From contig CAJTAL010000001.1 in the NCBI GenBank assembly GCA_910574285.1, forward strand, positions 1-64,000: a stretch of DNA of 64,000 bases, written 5' to 3'. The translations under genes were made by a program, and so were the position numbers. The notes beneath the pieces are model-generated. The model was given only the letters and a program-made list of their open reading frames with translations, had not been told where the DNA came from and did not search any database. This DNA is from Lachnospiraceae bacterium. Lineage in GTDB: Bacteria; Bacillota; Clostridia; Lachnospirales; Lachnospiraceae. This document shows, piece by piece, positions 18,544 to 27,388 of this stretch (within the stretch, counting starts at the first letter, position 1; each line of letters begins with the position of its first letter).

Positions 18544-18665
18544 AATCATTTTGAAATGACTTTTTTTGCATTAATAATCATTTTGAAATGACTTTTTTTG
18601 CATTAATAATCATTTTGAAATGACTTTTTTTGCATTAATAATCATTTTGAAATGACTTTTTTGTC
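18544..18665. repeat. Tandem array of a 32-bp hairpin repeat, about 3.8 copies
   Basis: Copies start at 18544, 18576, 18608 and 18640, identical across three full units; the fourth is cut near 18662. Each unit holds the small palindrome TCATTT-TG-AAATGA followed by a run of seven T residues, and T-runs flank the palindrome on both strands, so each copy is a miniature bidirectional terminator. The tail GCATTAAT links copies. There are no unique spacers, so this is not a CRISPR array. Confidence 0.9.
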
Positions 18666-18727
18666 TCAAGTAATGCTTCACGGCTTTACAACAGCCCAAA
18701 CAAATTCAAGAACTTTTGCCATACCGT

Positions 18728-18757
18728 AAAAACGAGACCTCCCAGGAAGTCTCGTTT
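18728..18757 (-). terminator. Terminator at the end of the double ABC exporter operon
   Basis: A 13-bp stem (18730-18742 with 18745-18757, some G-U pairing) is followed on the minus strand by TTTTT. It lies about 37 bases past the stop codon of the last FtsX permease gene. Confidence 0.8.
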
Positions 18758-18793
18758 CGTTATGCAATATAAACCTGCAGGTTATATCTTTTG

Positions 18794-21448
18794 TCAGAAA
18801 TTATGAATCTCACTTATAATATTTTCTCTTGCCAGCTTCCATGCGGGAATTATCACGGCTGCCACGGCTATCGCCACATTCAGCGCCATAATACCAAATA
18901 AAACCCGATTGGGAACGCCTGCCTGAATATGCAGGAACTGCAGTATATGCGCCATATAATAGTTCATCACTCTGCGAAGGACAAGGTTATAAACCAGACA
19001 AATCACTACATCTGCCAACACCCCATACAGGATTCCGGTCTGTAAGATCATCTTATAGAAACCAATGTCCGTAATGCCCATAGCCCGGATAATTCCGTAT
19101 TCCCTTCTTCTTACAAGAATGGTATGGTTCATACTGTTCGCAATATGGAACAGGCTGATCACGAAAAGAATCACCGCGATACTGGAAAAGAAGATCTGCT
19201 GCTGCCTTAAGTAATTCTTCTGCGTCTTAATCGCCGCACTGTAATCCACCAGCACCGCTTTCGGAACATCACGGATGGCCTGCAATATCTGATTGCTTAC
19301 TTCTTCTGTAACCGCGTCTTTCGCCGGCGAGGCATTGATAAAACTATAATCCACAATACCAAAGTTTTCTTTCATCTGTTCATTCGTCATGATCAAACCA
19401 GGCATTAACGCATCTTTATAGAATCCCTCCTGCAGGAATCCCTCTTCCCGCGCCAGAGGACGGCTGACAATCGCCGCGATCTCAAATTCTTTTTCTATAT
19501 AATTTTCTTCGCCGCTCTGGAACTTCAACAATTCATCCGTGTAATGATCCATCTTAGGAACCCGCAATGTAATCGTATCTCCCGGTCTCCTGCCATAAAA
19601 ATAATAATTCCCCTGTCCGTCCATGTTAGCCACCGCAATAATCTTATTTCCTGTTTTAAGTGTTTCCGGATCAATCCCGCCCTCCAGGACGAATTCATCG
19701 AGCTGGCCCAGCAGTTCATCTTCATAACCATATACGTCATATTTAATTTTATACGTGCCGTCTTCCTGCGGCAGACAGATTCCTCCGTACCGACTGACAA
19801 AATAATCATCTGTATTCTGGTCATCAAAAAAAGAATCCCATTCTAACTCTTCAATACGAGTCACTTCCCCGAATGTAAATTTTGTAGCATATACCCGCTC
19901 CGTTCCCGGCATATTTTTAATCTTATCCGCCGCCGCTTCCGGAATCGTATCCCCAAGCGAATTGGATTTTAGAGAAACACGGTACTCGGAGCCAAGCCCA
20001 TCGTCTGATTTCAGCGAAAGCTCCGCATGTATCTTCAGATTCTCTGCCATGTAAGTCGTACATAAGAAGATACACCCGCCCACCGATAAGGACAGCAGGA
20101 TTCCGATCACCTTCCTCTTGTTGGAAAACATGAATTTGCGTACTACCACTCCCGCCATATTGACCGGACGCAGCGCATATATTTTCCTTCTTTTTGTAAA
20201 TGAAGTGTCTCCGCTCATCACCTCTTTCAGCGATTGTTTCCTAAGGGAGCGGACAACCATTAACGCTACAAACCCAAGCGAGACCATCAGGAACGCAAAA
20301 CCAAATATCATCGCATCCCATGACAGGCAGAACCGAACCTCGCTTACGCCCTCCGCCAACGTCTGATCTGCCACGGACAGGCTCTTTTCCGTTACTCCTG
20401 CACCCTTTCCGCCAAATACGCCGCTGAATTTCTGATATACGAGGCTTAAAATACCGTTTCCCAGGAAGCATCCCAGCGGGTATCCTGCGAGAAACATCGT
20501 CCACAGCTCCAGAATCAGCGTTCCTCCGATCTGTCCCTCGCCGACCCCTAAGGTCTTAAGTATCCCATACTCAGAAGTCCTCTTTGACACGGAGATGCTA
20601 AATACACTGTATACTACGAACAGGCTGAACAAACACAGCAGAAATACCATTCCGTTATAAGCCAGATTATAGTCGCTCTGTAATTTTAAGACGATGTAAG
20701 TGAAGTTCCCTTCTTCTTCCGTCAGGCCAAATTTTATGGTTTCATAGATGCCGGCAGGCTCTTCTCCGCCAAGATACCGAGTCACTTCTTCGTTGTTCAC
20801 GACGGCATCGGAGGGGATCTCATATTCTCTCAGAAAAGCGTCCAACTGTCTATATAATTTCTCTTCCTCATCGAATCCCAGATACAGGAATGTCTGGCTT
20901 CCCCGCCCTGTAAAAGAATCGCTTACAAAGACTTCCATCTCGCCTGAACTTGCATCCCACTCGCTTTTGAGGATTCCTGTCACGGTATAATCCTTCCCGC
21001 CAATCCGAAGAGAATCACCAAGATCACCGGAAAAACCGAGATTGCTTAACACAAATCCGTCTGCCGCAATCTCATCCTCCTTCTCCGGCAATACACCCTT
21101 TAGCAAATCTCTGTGCGCCATCTGCCGGTAAGCCTCGTCTGTATGGATAAAACAGATCAAAAATTCTTCCGCAATTACATCCCTGATTTCCATCTTGCCG
21201 CACCGCTCCAGAAGATAACCGTCACCTTGCTCGCCGCTTTGCACGGACTCATACGTCTCCTTGTCTGTCTCTGCATAATAGTGCCAGTCTCCGTAGATAG
21301 TCTTGCTATTCGCCAGATCATTCTTCTGGCTGCTGTAAATCAGTGAACTGATTCCTGATAACAAAGACGCAGTTAATATGATACTTGCAAAGATCGCCAG
21401 GGTCTGGTTCTTGTAATACCGCATATATTTCCATGCCAGCTTTAACAT
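18794..21448 (-). CDS. FtsX-like ABC transporter permease (large, two FtsX domains)
   Basis: An 884-aa membrane protein of the FtsX/MacB permease superfamily. A single N-terminal helix (about 15-35) is followed by an external segment, a three-helix FtsX block (about 265-410), a further helix near 445, a second long external region and a C-terminal three-helix block (about 750-870). FtsX hallmarks are TSEYGILKTLGVGEGQI and RREYGIIRAMGITD, cytoplasmic loops that follow a membrane helix. It overlaps its ATPase gene by 7 bases. Such pairs handle antimicrobial peptides or lipids or work as mechanotransmitters. It is the last gene of the exporter block. Confidence 0.92.
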   Translation of the reverse strand: MLKLAWKYMRYYKNQTLAIFASIILTASLLSGISSLIYSSQKNDLANSKTIYGDWHYYAETDKETYESVQSGEQGDGYLLERCGKMEIRDVIAEEFLICFIHTDEAYRQMAHRDLLKGVLPEKEDEIAADGFVLSNLGFSGDLGDSLRIGGKDYTVTGILKSEWDASSGEMEVFVSDSFTGRGSQTFLYLGFDEEEKLYRQLDAFLREYEIPSDAVVNNEEVTRYLGGEEPAGIYETIKFGLTEEEGNFTYIVLKLQSDYNLAYNGMVFLLCLFSLFVVYSVFSISVSKRTSEYGILKTLGVGEGQIGGTLILELWTMFLAGYPLGCFLGNGILSLVYQKFSGVFGGKGAGVTEKSLSVADQTLAEGVSEVRFCLSWDAMIFGFAFLMVSLGFVALMVVRSLRKQSLKEVMSGDTSFTKRRKIYALRPVNMAGVVVRKFMFSNKRKVIGILLSLSVGGCIFLCTTYMAENLKIHAELSLKSDDGLGSEYRVSLKSNSLGDTIPEAAADKIKNMPGTERVYATKFTFGEVTRIEELEWDSFFDDQNTDDYFVSRYGGICLPQEDGTYKIKYDVYGYEDELLGQLDEFVLEGGIDPETLKTGNKIIAVANMDGQGNYYFYGRRPGDTITLRVPKMDHYTDELLKFQSGEENYIEKEFEIAAIVSRPLAREEGFLQEGFYKDALMPGLIMTNEQMKENFGIVDYSFINASPAKDAVTEEVSNQILQAIRDVPKAVLVDYSAAIKTQKNYLRQQQIFFSSIAVILFVISLFHIANSMNHTILVRRREYGIIRAMGITDIGFYKMILQTGILYGVLADVVICLVYNLVLRRVMNYYMAHILQFLHIQAGVPNRVLFGIMALNVAIAVAAVIIPAWKLARENIISEIHNF

Positions 21449-22152
21449 TCCTCATCACCGCCTTTTTCCGGAAACCTTCTCTTTCCTGTGACGATACGCC
21501 CGTCTTCGATATGAATCACCCTGTCGCAGGTCTGCGCAATGGCCTCGTTGTGCGTCACCATGAGGATCGTCTGCTGATACTTTCTGCAGCTCGCCTTTAA
21601 TAACCCCATCACCTCGATGGTGGTGGCCGAATCCAGATTGCCGGTGGGCTCGTCGCAGAGCAGCAGATGAGGCTTGTTCACAAGCGCCCTCGCGATCGCT
21701 ACCCTCTGCTGCTGACCGCCGGACAATTCATTCGGGTATTTCCTGCGCTTCTCCCATATGCCAAGTTCCCGCAGCAGTTCCTCTATATATTTCCGGTTGA
21801 TATGCTTTCCCCTGTCAAACGTCACCGGCAGAGCCACGTTATCATAGACGTTCAGCACCGGCATTAGACTGTAATTCTGGAACACAAAGCCGATATTTCT
21901 TCTGCGGAAAATCGTAAGCTCCTTCCTTGACAGAGAACCGATTTCCCTGTTTTTGATGAAAATCTCTCCCTTCGTCGGGTTGTCCAGACCGCCCATAAGA
22001 TTAAGCAGGGTGGATTTGCCTGAACCAGACGTGCCTACAATAGCGGCAAACTCGCCTTCCTCCACCTGAAGGCTGATATCCTGCAATGCATTTACCTGAT
22101 TCTCCTTCTCTCCGTATGTTTTGCCGATATGCCGTAATTCTAATATACTCAT
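21442..22152 (-). CDS. ABC transporter ATPase of the MacB/LolD/BceA type
   Basis: A 236-aa ATPase with Walker A GTSGSGKST, Q-loop FQNYSLMPVLN, signature LSGGQQQR, Walker B LLLCDEPTGNLD and H-loop MVTHNE. The insertion after the Q-loop and the short C-terminus are typical of ATPases that serve FtsX-like permeases. It partners the 884-aa permease just downstream. A separate promoter region with an inverted repeat lies upstream, so this ATPase-permease pair can be controlled apart from the other pair. Confidence 0.95.
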   Translation of the reverse strand: MSILELRHIGKTYGEKENQVNALQDISLQVEEGEFAAIVGTSGSGKSTLLNLMGGLDNPTKGEIFIKNREIGSLSRKELTIFRRRNIGFVFQNYSLMPVLNVYDNVALPVTFDRGKHINRKYIEELLRELGIWEKRRKYPNELSGGQQQRVAIARALVNKPHLLLCDEPTGNLDSATTIEVMGLLKASCRKYQQTILMVTHNEAIAQTCDRVIHIEDGRIVTGKRRFPEKGGDEEC

Positions 22153-22241
22153 CCGTCATCGCTCCTTTGACTTGATACGTTGCTTTACGGTATATAGTAT
22201 AATTGTTGTATCTTGCAATTTCTTTACAGACGAACAGTCAG

Positions 22242-22261
22242 TTCTTACAGTTTTGTAAGAA
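22242..22261. promoter_or_regulatory. Probable response-regulator binding site upstream of the second ABC pair
   Basis: A perfect inverted repeat, TTCTTACA-gttt-TGTAAGAA, lies about 90 bases ahead of the ATPase start. A candidate promoter follows (TTGCAA at 22219-22214, TATATA 16 bases on). A palindrome a short way upstream of the -35 box is the arrangement seen for BceR/VanR-type activation of ABC exporters. Which of the two local response regulators binds is unknown. Confidence 0.6.
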
Positions 22262-22309
22262 GTAAAGTAATTACTATTCAAACTTGCATAGAATCCGGAA
22301 ACGAGGGCA

Positions 22310-24499
22310 TCATTCAGACTCATTCCTTAATGTTTCATTCAGATTACACTTTAAAAGACGTTTCCCTCCAATGTAATAGGCGAGTGCAACAAACAGTACG
22401 ATAGCCGCCGCAAATATCAGAACCGGCAGGATTGGCGCTTCAGCCCAGAACTCCATCGGATCTAAATAGCTTGCAGTCACAGCAAACTGCACAAACAACA
22501 TTGTGAGGGGAAACGTAATCAAAAGCGGTTTTCCTGCTGTCACAAACGCTTCGATACAGAATATTTTCCTCATTTCCTGCGGCGTCAGGCCAATGGACAT
22601 ATACCTCGCAAATTCTCGTTTCCTCTGACGGAGAAACCCTAACGTATTTGAGAATACATTCGCAATGCCGATAATGGCAAGCAATACACAAAAGGCTCCA
22701 AAAATCACTCTCATTCCAAATATTAAATGACTATTTGAAAGCCTTTCCCGAATACGGTTTTCACTTTCGGTTTTATATTCTCTTACAAGCTGCACGGCTT
22801 CTTTCTCCAGACTGTCCAAGTCGGAAAGGCTTGCGGTTACGGCTTCTGTTGAAAGAATACGGATATAGCTGTCGGATTCAGCTTCGCATACCTCGCCTAA
22901 GGTTCTATTCCACATAGTAAGCGGGATAAAATGTACGAGAGAATAATTTTCATATTCTTCCCTCAGCACGGGGACTTCCTGCGTATAAGATAAAACAGGG
23001 ATTTCTGTACTGTTGCCGTTTTTATAAAGCACTGTTGCCTGGTTGTCCTTCCTAACAAAAGGAACATATTTTTTATAGCGGAAATTGCTGTTTATACTGT
23101 CCCAAATCTGATTTAGTACAACTGCACCGTCAAGACTCGGCGCAATCCCAATCTGTGAACAGAAATTTAAAAAGCTGGTGTCATCCAAAATAACAATCGG
23201 CACTGATACCTGGAACTGCCCGTCTGCCATCGGTGTCCCCGCAACCTGCTCAAGTCCGCCGAGCGACGACAGTTCATTGCTCTGCAGTCCTTCCGGCAGG
23301 AATGTCATGGCTTCCGCCTTTTGATATACCGCGGCGTCTTGTACGTTAGAAATATCCCGCAGTTCATCTGTTAAGCTGAAATCTGATATTTCTGTATCCT
23401 TTAAGGTAATCATAATATCCCACGCATCCTGATACCGTTCAAAATAAGTATATCTGGTACTGATATCAGCAAGAACAGTGAATGAAAGCATGATTGAAAA
23501 TCCCAAAAAAGACAGCAGTAATGATAATGTCGAGATCCTTAAGTGCTTTTTTTGGGCCTTCAACGCGTTTCCCGCAAGTTCCCCCTCCATGCCAAACAAC
23601 ACAGACAAAATCCTGGAATGTTTCCTTTTCTTTAATAATAAGCCGCCTGTATTTCGGATTGCTTCAAGCGGCGTCATCCTGCTTAACTTTCTTGCAGGTA
23701 TCCATGCTGAAAAAAGCACCGTCAACATAGAAATAAGGACAGTAAATGCAAATATAAACGGACTATAATGGAAGACAGCTTCATGACGTTCTGTTACATC
23801 GGCAGCAAAGATGTTGACTGCCCCGATTAATCCATAGCTTATAAAAATTCCTGATAAACTGCCAAGTATCACCGGCGCCGCGCTTAGGACTGCCGCTTCC
23901 TGCAGCAGGCAGTCTCTGACTTGCTTCGGCGTAGCCCCAATGCTTGAAAGAATACCAAATTGATGGATCCTGGCGTTCATTGACAGTTCAAAGGAACCCC
24001 GGATGATCAGGATTAACGACAGCGCCGTAATCATTAGAATTGCCAGATACAATGTCAGAAGCATCGGCGGCGTTTCATCCTCTGGGTCATGTATAAAATA
24101 CCGGGATAAAAGCAGCGAATGATATTGGATGGAATCTTCCTTTAATCCGAGCTGTTCTGCAATTAACGGCATATCACGATAAATATTCCGGGCGTTTCGG
24201 AAATAAATATCAGCCACAATTTCACCCTGTTCCGATAATTCTTCATTGATAACTGCTTTTTCTACATTCGCAAATTGACGTACCAAGGCCAGATCGCCGG
24301 CATCAAATTTATCGCAAACAATACGCCCCTGCCAGCCGCCTTCCTCCAGAATAATCTGCTCCACCTCATATATCCAGAAATTATAGGCCAGGCTGCACAA
24401 CAAGGACAAAAACATCGCGGCAACCAGCGACGCTGCCATAATTGATATGCCGGATGCACGGTTATTTTTAATATAGCTTTTGGTGTAATCATTCCACAT
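22310..24499 (-). CDS. FtsX-like ABC transporter permease
   Basis: A 729-aa permease with one N-terminal helix (about 20-40), a three-helix FtsX block (about 155-275), a helix near 330, a large external domain (about 350-590) and a final three-helix block (about 605-715). FtsX-type loops include IHQFGILSSIGATPKQV and KREFARYMSIGLTPQEM. I place the start at 24499, where GGAGGTGA (which includes the TGA stop of the ATPase gene) is ideally spaced; an in-frame ATG at 24514 lacks such a site. It works with the ATPase encoded immediately upstream, in the same family as the 884-aa protein but clearly divergent. Confidence 0.92.
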   Translation of the reverse strand: MWNDYTKSYIKNNRASGISIMAASLVAAMFLSLLCSLAYNFWIYEVEQIILEEGGWQGRIVCDKFDAGDLALVRQFANVEKAVINEELSEQGEIVADIYFRNARNIYRDMPLIAEQLGLKEDSIQYHSLLLSRYFIHDPEDETPPMLLTLYLAILMITALSLILIIRGSFELSMNARIHQFGILSSIGATPKQVRDCLLQEAAVLSAAPVILGSLSGIFISYGLIGAVNIFAADVTERHEAVFHYSPFIFAFTVLISMLTVLFSAWIPARKLSRMTPLEAIRNTGGLLLKKRKHSRILSVLFGMEGELAGNALKAQKKHLRISTLSLLLSFLGFSIMLSFTVLADISTRYTYFERYQDAWDIMITLKDTEISDFSLTDELRDISNVQDAAVYQKAEAMTFLPEGLQSNELSSLGGLEQVAGTPMADGQFQVSVPIVILDDTSFLNFCSQIGIAPSLDGAVVLNQIWDSINSNFRYKKYVPFVRKDNQATVLYKNGNSTEIPVLSYTQEVPVLREEYENYSLVHFIPLTMWNRTLGEVCEAESDSYIRILSTEAVTASLSDLDSLEKEAVQLVREYKTESENRIRERLSNSHLIFGMRVIFGAFCVLLAIIGIANVFSNTLGFLRQRKREFARYMSIGLTPQEMRKIFCIEAFVTAGKPLLITFPLTMLFVQFAVTASYLDPMEFWAEAPILPVLIFAAAIVLFVALAYYIGGKRLLKCNLNETLRNESE

Positions 24500-24504
24500 T
24501 CTGT

Positions 24505-25293
24505 TCACCTCCACTCTTCCGCCGGAATACCTCTATGTTCTTCGGCCATACCCTTATGCCTTTCGGCAGGATCAATGAATCTCTCTTCTGTCACACCTTT
24601 AAGCCTTTCGGCAGAATTACAGAAATCGTCGCTGATTATTTTTCCGTCTTCGATAGTCACGATCCGGTCGGCTTCCAACGCAATTTTTTCATCATGGGTG
24701 ATAAGAAGTATCGTCTGCTTAAAATTTCGGTTTGACAGCTTTAAGAGATCAATAATTTCCTTTGAATTTTTCTGGTCAAGGTTTCCTGTCGGTTCATCTG
24801 CAAAAAGAATGACGGGACGGTAAATCAGAGACCTTGCAATTGCGGTCCGCTGCTGCTGCCCTCCGGACAACTGGCTCGGCAGGCTTTCCAGTTTATCTGC
24901 TATTCCTAATGTCTTGACAATCATCTTAAAATAATCTTCATCCGGCTTTCTCTTGTCGAGAAGCATAGGCATAAGAATATTTTTTTCCACCGTCAGAGTC
25001 GGAATCAGGTTATAGAATTGATAGACCAGGCCAACCTTCCTTCTTCTGAAAATTGCGGAATCCGCAGCGTTCAGTTTACTGATGTCAACGCCGTCTACTG
25101 TTACAGTCCCGCATGTAGGCTTGTCCACGCTGCCCAGAATATGCAGGAGCGTTGATTTTCCAGAACCAGACGCTCCAACGATCGCGACAAATTCCCCGGT
25201 TTCAACGGATAGGTTAATTCCGTTTAATGCAGTAACCTGGCTCTCGCCTTTTCCGAACACTTTCTTGATATTGTTACATCTCAGTATTTCCAT
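24505..25293 (-). CDS. ABC transporter ATPase with a repeated C-terminal extension
   Basis: A 262-aa ATPase: Walker A GASGSGKST, signature LSGGQQQR, Walker B VILFADEPTGNLD, H-loop LITHDE. The normal domain ends near residue 225. A charged tail of about 37 residues follows, built from imperfect repeats around AERLKG, AERHKG and AEEHRG. The repeats are reflected in the DNA as related GCCGAAAGGC blocks. The tail is unusual for this family and may be a palindromic element that inserted in frame. The protein partners the 729-aa permease; both follow the second two-component pair, which probably controls them. Confidence 0.93.
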   Translation of the reverse strand: MEILRCNNIKKVFGKGESQVTALNGINLSVETGEFVAIVGASGSGKSTLLHILGSVDKPTCGTVTVDGVDISKLNAADSAIFRRRKVGLVYQFYNLIPTLTVEKNILMPMLLDKRKPDEDYFKMIVKTLGIADKLESLPSQLSGGQQQRTAIARSLIYRPVILFADEPTGNLDQKNSKEIIDLLKLSNRNFKQTILLITHDEKIALEADRIVTIEDGKIISDDFCNSAERLKGVTEERFIDPAERHKGMAEEHRGIPAEEWR

Positions 25294-25404
25294 ATTGTCA
25301 TATCCTCCTGTTTGCTGTTCTCCATACTTTGATATAAGCCTCTTTCTATTGCAGAAAATTTGTCAAAGCATTTTCTATAATCAGGTATTATTATAACAAA
25401 TGAA

Positions 25405-25421
25405 AGTGACATCTCAGTGAC
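25405..25421. promoter_or_regulatory. Direct repeat, possible OmpR-type regulator site
   Basis: AGTGAC occurs twice with an 11-base period (25405-25410 and 25416-25421), just upstream of a TATAAT box on the minus strand (25397-25392) that lacks a -35 box. OmpR-family regulators often bind half-sites spaced by one helical turn. This would control the ATPase-permease pair that starts at 25293. Confidence 0.45.
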
Positions 25422-25445
25422 TGCCCAAAAGGACATGTTTCATTT

Positions 25446-26720
25446 TCATGAAGTATAAAAACGAATCTCAAAACAAGCTCCGCCATTCGGAAGATTGAAC
25501 GCGCGGATGATTCCGTTCTGCATTTCTATAATTGCTTTTGAAAGTGAAAGACCTATTCCGATTCCAGTATATTTTGCCTTTTTCCCACGGTAGAATCGTT
25601 CAAACAAACGGGGCAGATCCTCTCTTGAGAATCCTTCCCCCTCGTCCCATATCCGTATCTGCACATAAAGCGGATTTTTTTCATAGGAACAATGAACTGT
25701 CGTATCTGCTTCTGCCGCTTCTATACAGTTTTTCATCAAATTCATGAGCGCTTCCATCGTCCAGTCTAAGTCTGCAAAGATATCTGTCTCGCCCATTTCC
25801 GGAACATCGATTCGGATGCTCTTCTGTATAGACAACTCATATAAATTATCCGCTGCCATAGAAAGGATGGTAAAAACATCTGTGGGTTTCCTTTCAAATG
25901 TAAGTGTCCCGGCATCAATGCGGGATAATATCAGCAACGCCTCTTCTAAATGCGTGAGCCTTTTTATCTGCCGCTCTATATCTGCCATGTCGGCGTACAT
26001 TTTACACACCATAGGAGCATTTTCTCCGTCCATTGGTTTTCCGGCATGGAGGTATGCTCCTTCGGCATGACCTCGCGGCATTTTTACAGCGCCGGCGCTC
26101 CTCAGATGTTCTTTCGCCATCTGGACGGTTAAGGAAATAGATGTAATCGGCGTTTTAAGCTGATGCGCGATATTGGAAAGGTTCTCTGCAAAATTATTTC
26201 GTGCCGTAATTGCCGCAGCCCTTGTCTGGTAAAGCGCCGTCACCGTTTTATATATCTCGTCCTGCAGTCTGGAGAATTCATCTTCGCAGGAATCCAGGAT
26301 CAATCCCTGACTGCCTGTATTTATTTTCCCCAGATAATCCGTAAGCGCCTGAATACGGGCGGAGATCCTCTTGTGCAAATGCCAGAAAGAGAAAAGAAAC
26401 AGTATACTGCCTGCCAGAAAACCTAAAACGGCAATCCAAAGGACTGCCGTACCCATAATACTCATATTTGACGGATCATAACCAAAGTCGGATAATATAT
26501 TTTCACCTGTCATACGGAAATTCTGTGTTTTCAATAATTCCAGGACAGCTTGTCTGGAATCTGGCTTTTGATGAATAATACTTTCGCAAAATCCACCCAA
26601 TATATGAAAACATACACGGCGATAGTAACAGGTAAGAAGGTATGTAGTTGCCGCCGCTGCAATCAAACTGGCCGACAATACAAACAGAACCGTCATTTTT
26701 ATATTAGATTTTTTGCTCAT
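25446..26720 (-). CDS. Sensor histidine kinase (two-helix, OmpR-partner class)
   Basis: A 424-aa kinase with membrane helices at about 8-30 and 90-112, a short external loop of about 60 residues, a linker, and the phospho-acceptor His186 in SNIAHQLKTPITS. The ATPase domain has N (NLMKNCIEAA), G1 (IWDEGEGF) and G2 (YTGIGIGLSLSK) boxes. The second dimerisation helix is interrupted by about 30 extra residues (about 207-240, containing KMPRGHAEGAYLHAGK), encoded by a GC-rich palindromic stretch. Its ATG overlaps the stop of its response regulator (ATGA). It probably regulates the ABC exporter genes downstream. Confidence 0.92.
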   Translation of the reverse strand: MSKKSNIKMTVLFVLSASLIAAAATTYLLTCYYRRVCFHILGGFCESIIHQKPDSRQAVLELLKTQNFRMTGENILSDFGYDPSNMSIMGTAVLWIAVLGFLAGSILFLFSFWHLHKRISARIQALTDYLGKINTGSQGLILDSCEDEFSRLQDEIYKTVTALYQTRAAAITARNNFAENLSNIAHQLKTPITSISLTVQMAKEHLRSAGAVKMPRGHAEGAYLHAGKPMDGENAPMVCKMYADMADIERQIKRLTHLEEALLILSRIDAGTLTFERKPTDVFTILSMAADNLYELSIQKSIRIDVPEMGETDIFADLDWTMEALMNLMKNCIEAAEADTTVHCSYEKNPLYVQIRIWDEGEGFSREDLPRLFERFYRGKKAKYTGIGIGLSLSKAIIEMQNGIIRAFNLPNGGACFEIRFYTS

Positions 26721-27388
26721 ATCTCATCCTCCATACGATAGCCAAAGCTCCGTATTGTCTTCAGGCAGGAGGGCTGACGGAGTTTTTCTCTAAGCCTTTT
26801 CATCGTAACGGTCAACGTATTATCATTGACATAATTTCCGTTATTGTCCCATATTTGAGCCAGCAGCCGTTCTCTTGTAACAGTTTTTCCCTTATTTTCC
26901 ATCAAAAGCTGCAAAAGATGATATTCTGCCTGGCTGACAGTTATTTCCTCTCCACCGCAAAATACTGCCGTTTTGTTCTTATCAATTGAGATCGAGCCGC
27001 AGGAAAGATACTGGCTCTGCACATTTCCTGCCCTGCGCAGCAGCGCGCGGATACGGGAACACAGAACATCCAGTTCAAAAGGTTTTGTCACATAATCATC
27101 CGCTCCGTATTCAAAGCCAGAAATAATATCATGGGTATCATCTCGGACAGTCAGAAGAATAACCGGCAATTCTTTCCATTTTGAGCGTATCCATCTGCAA
27201 AAACTCCTTCCCTCACCGTCCGGCATATTCCAGTCAATCAGCGCAATGCCCGGTATATGGCGCTCCAGCGCTTTCTTTCCGCTTTCCAACGTCCTGAATA
27301 TAGAAACCGCATACCCTTTCTGGCTCAGATATTCCTTTACAGTCATTGCTATATTTTCATCATCTTCAATATAATAGATTTCCATCAT
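26717..27388 (-). CDS. OmpR-family response regulator
   Basis: A 223-aa regulator with a receiver domain (acidic pocket EDDENIAM, phospho-acceptor Asp in IALIDWNMPDGEG, Lys in YVTKPFELD) and a C-terminal winged helix (ENKGKTVTRERLLAQIWD and the NDNTLTVTMKRLR recognition region). Its start overlaps the end of the preceding kinase gene by 23 bases, and its stop overlaps the next kinase gene by 4. All four regulatory genes are therefore a tightly coupled block. Confidence 0.94.
   Translation of the reverse strand: MMEIYYIEDDENIAMTVKEYLSQKGYAVSIFRTLESGKKALERHIPGIALIDWNMPDGEGRSFCRWIRSKWKELPVILLTVRDDTHDIISGFEYGADDYVTKPFELDVLCSRIRALLRRAGNVQSQYLSCGSISIDKNKTAVFCGGEEITVSQAEYHLLQLLMENKGKTVTRERLLAQIWDNNGNYVNDNTLTVTMKRLREKLRQPSCLKTIRSFGYRMEDEI

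Noticed and set aside
18544-18665. CRISPR-like regularly spaced repeats
   Set aside because: The units are directly adjacent, with no unique spacers, and no cas genes are near.
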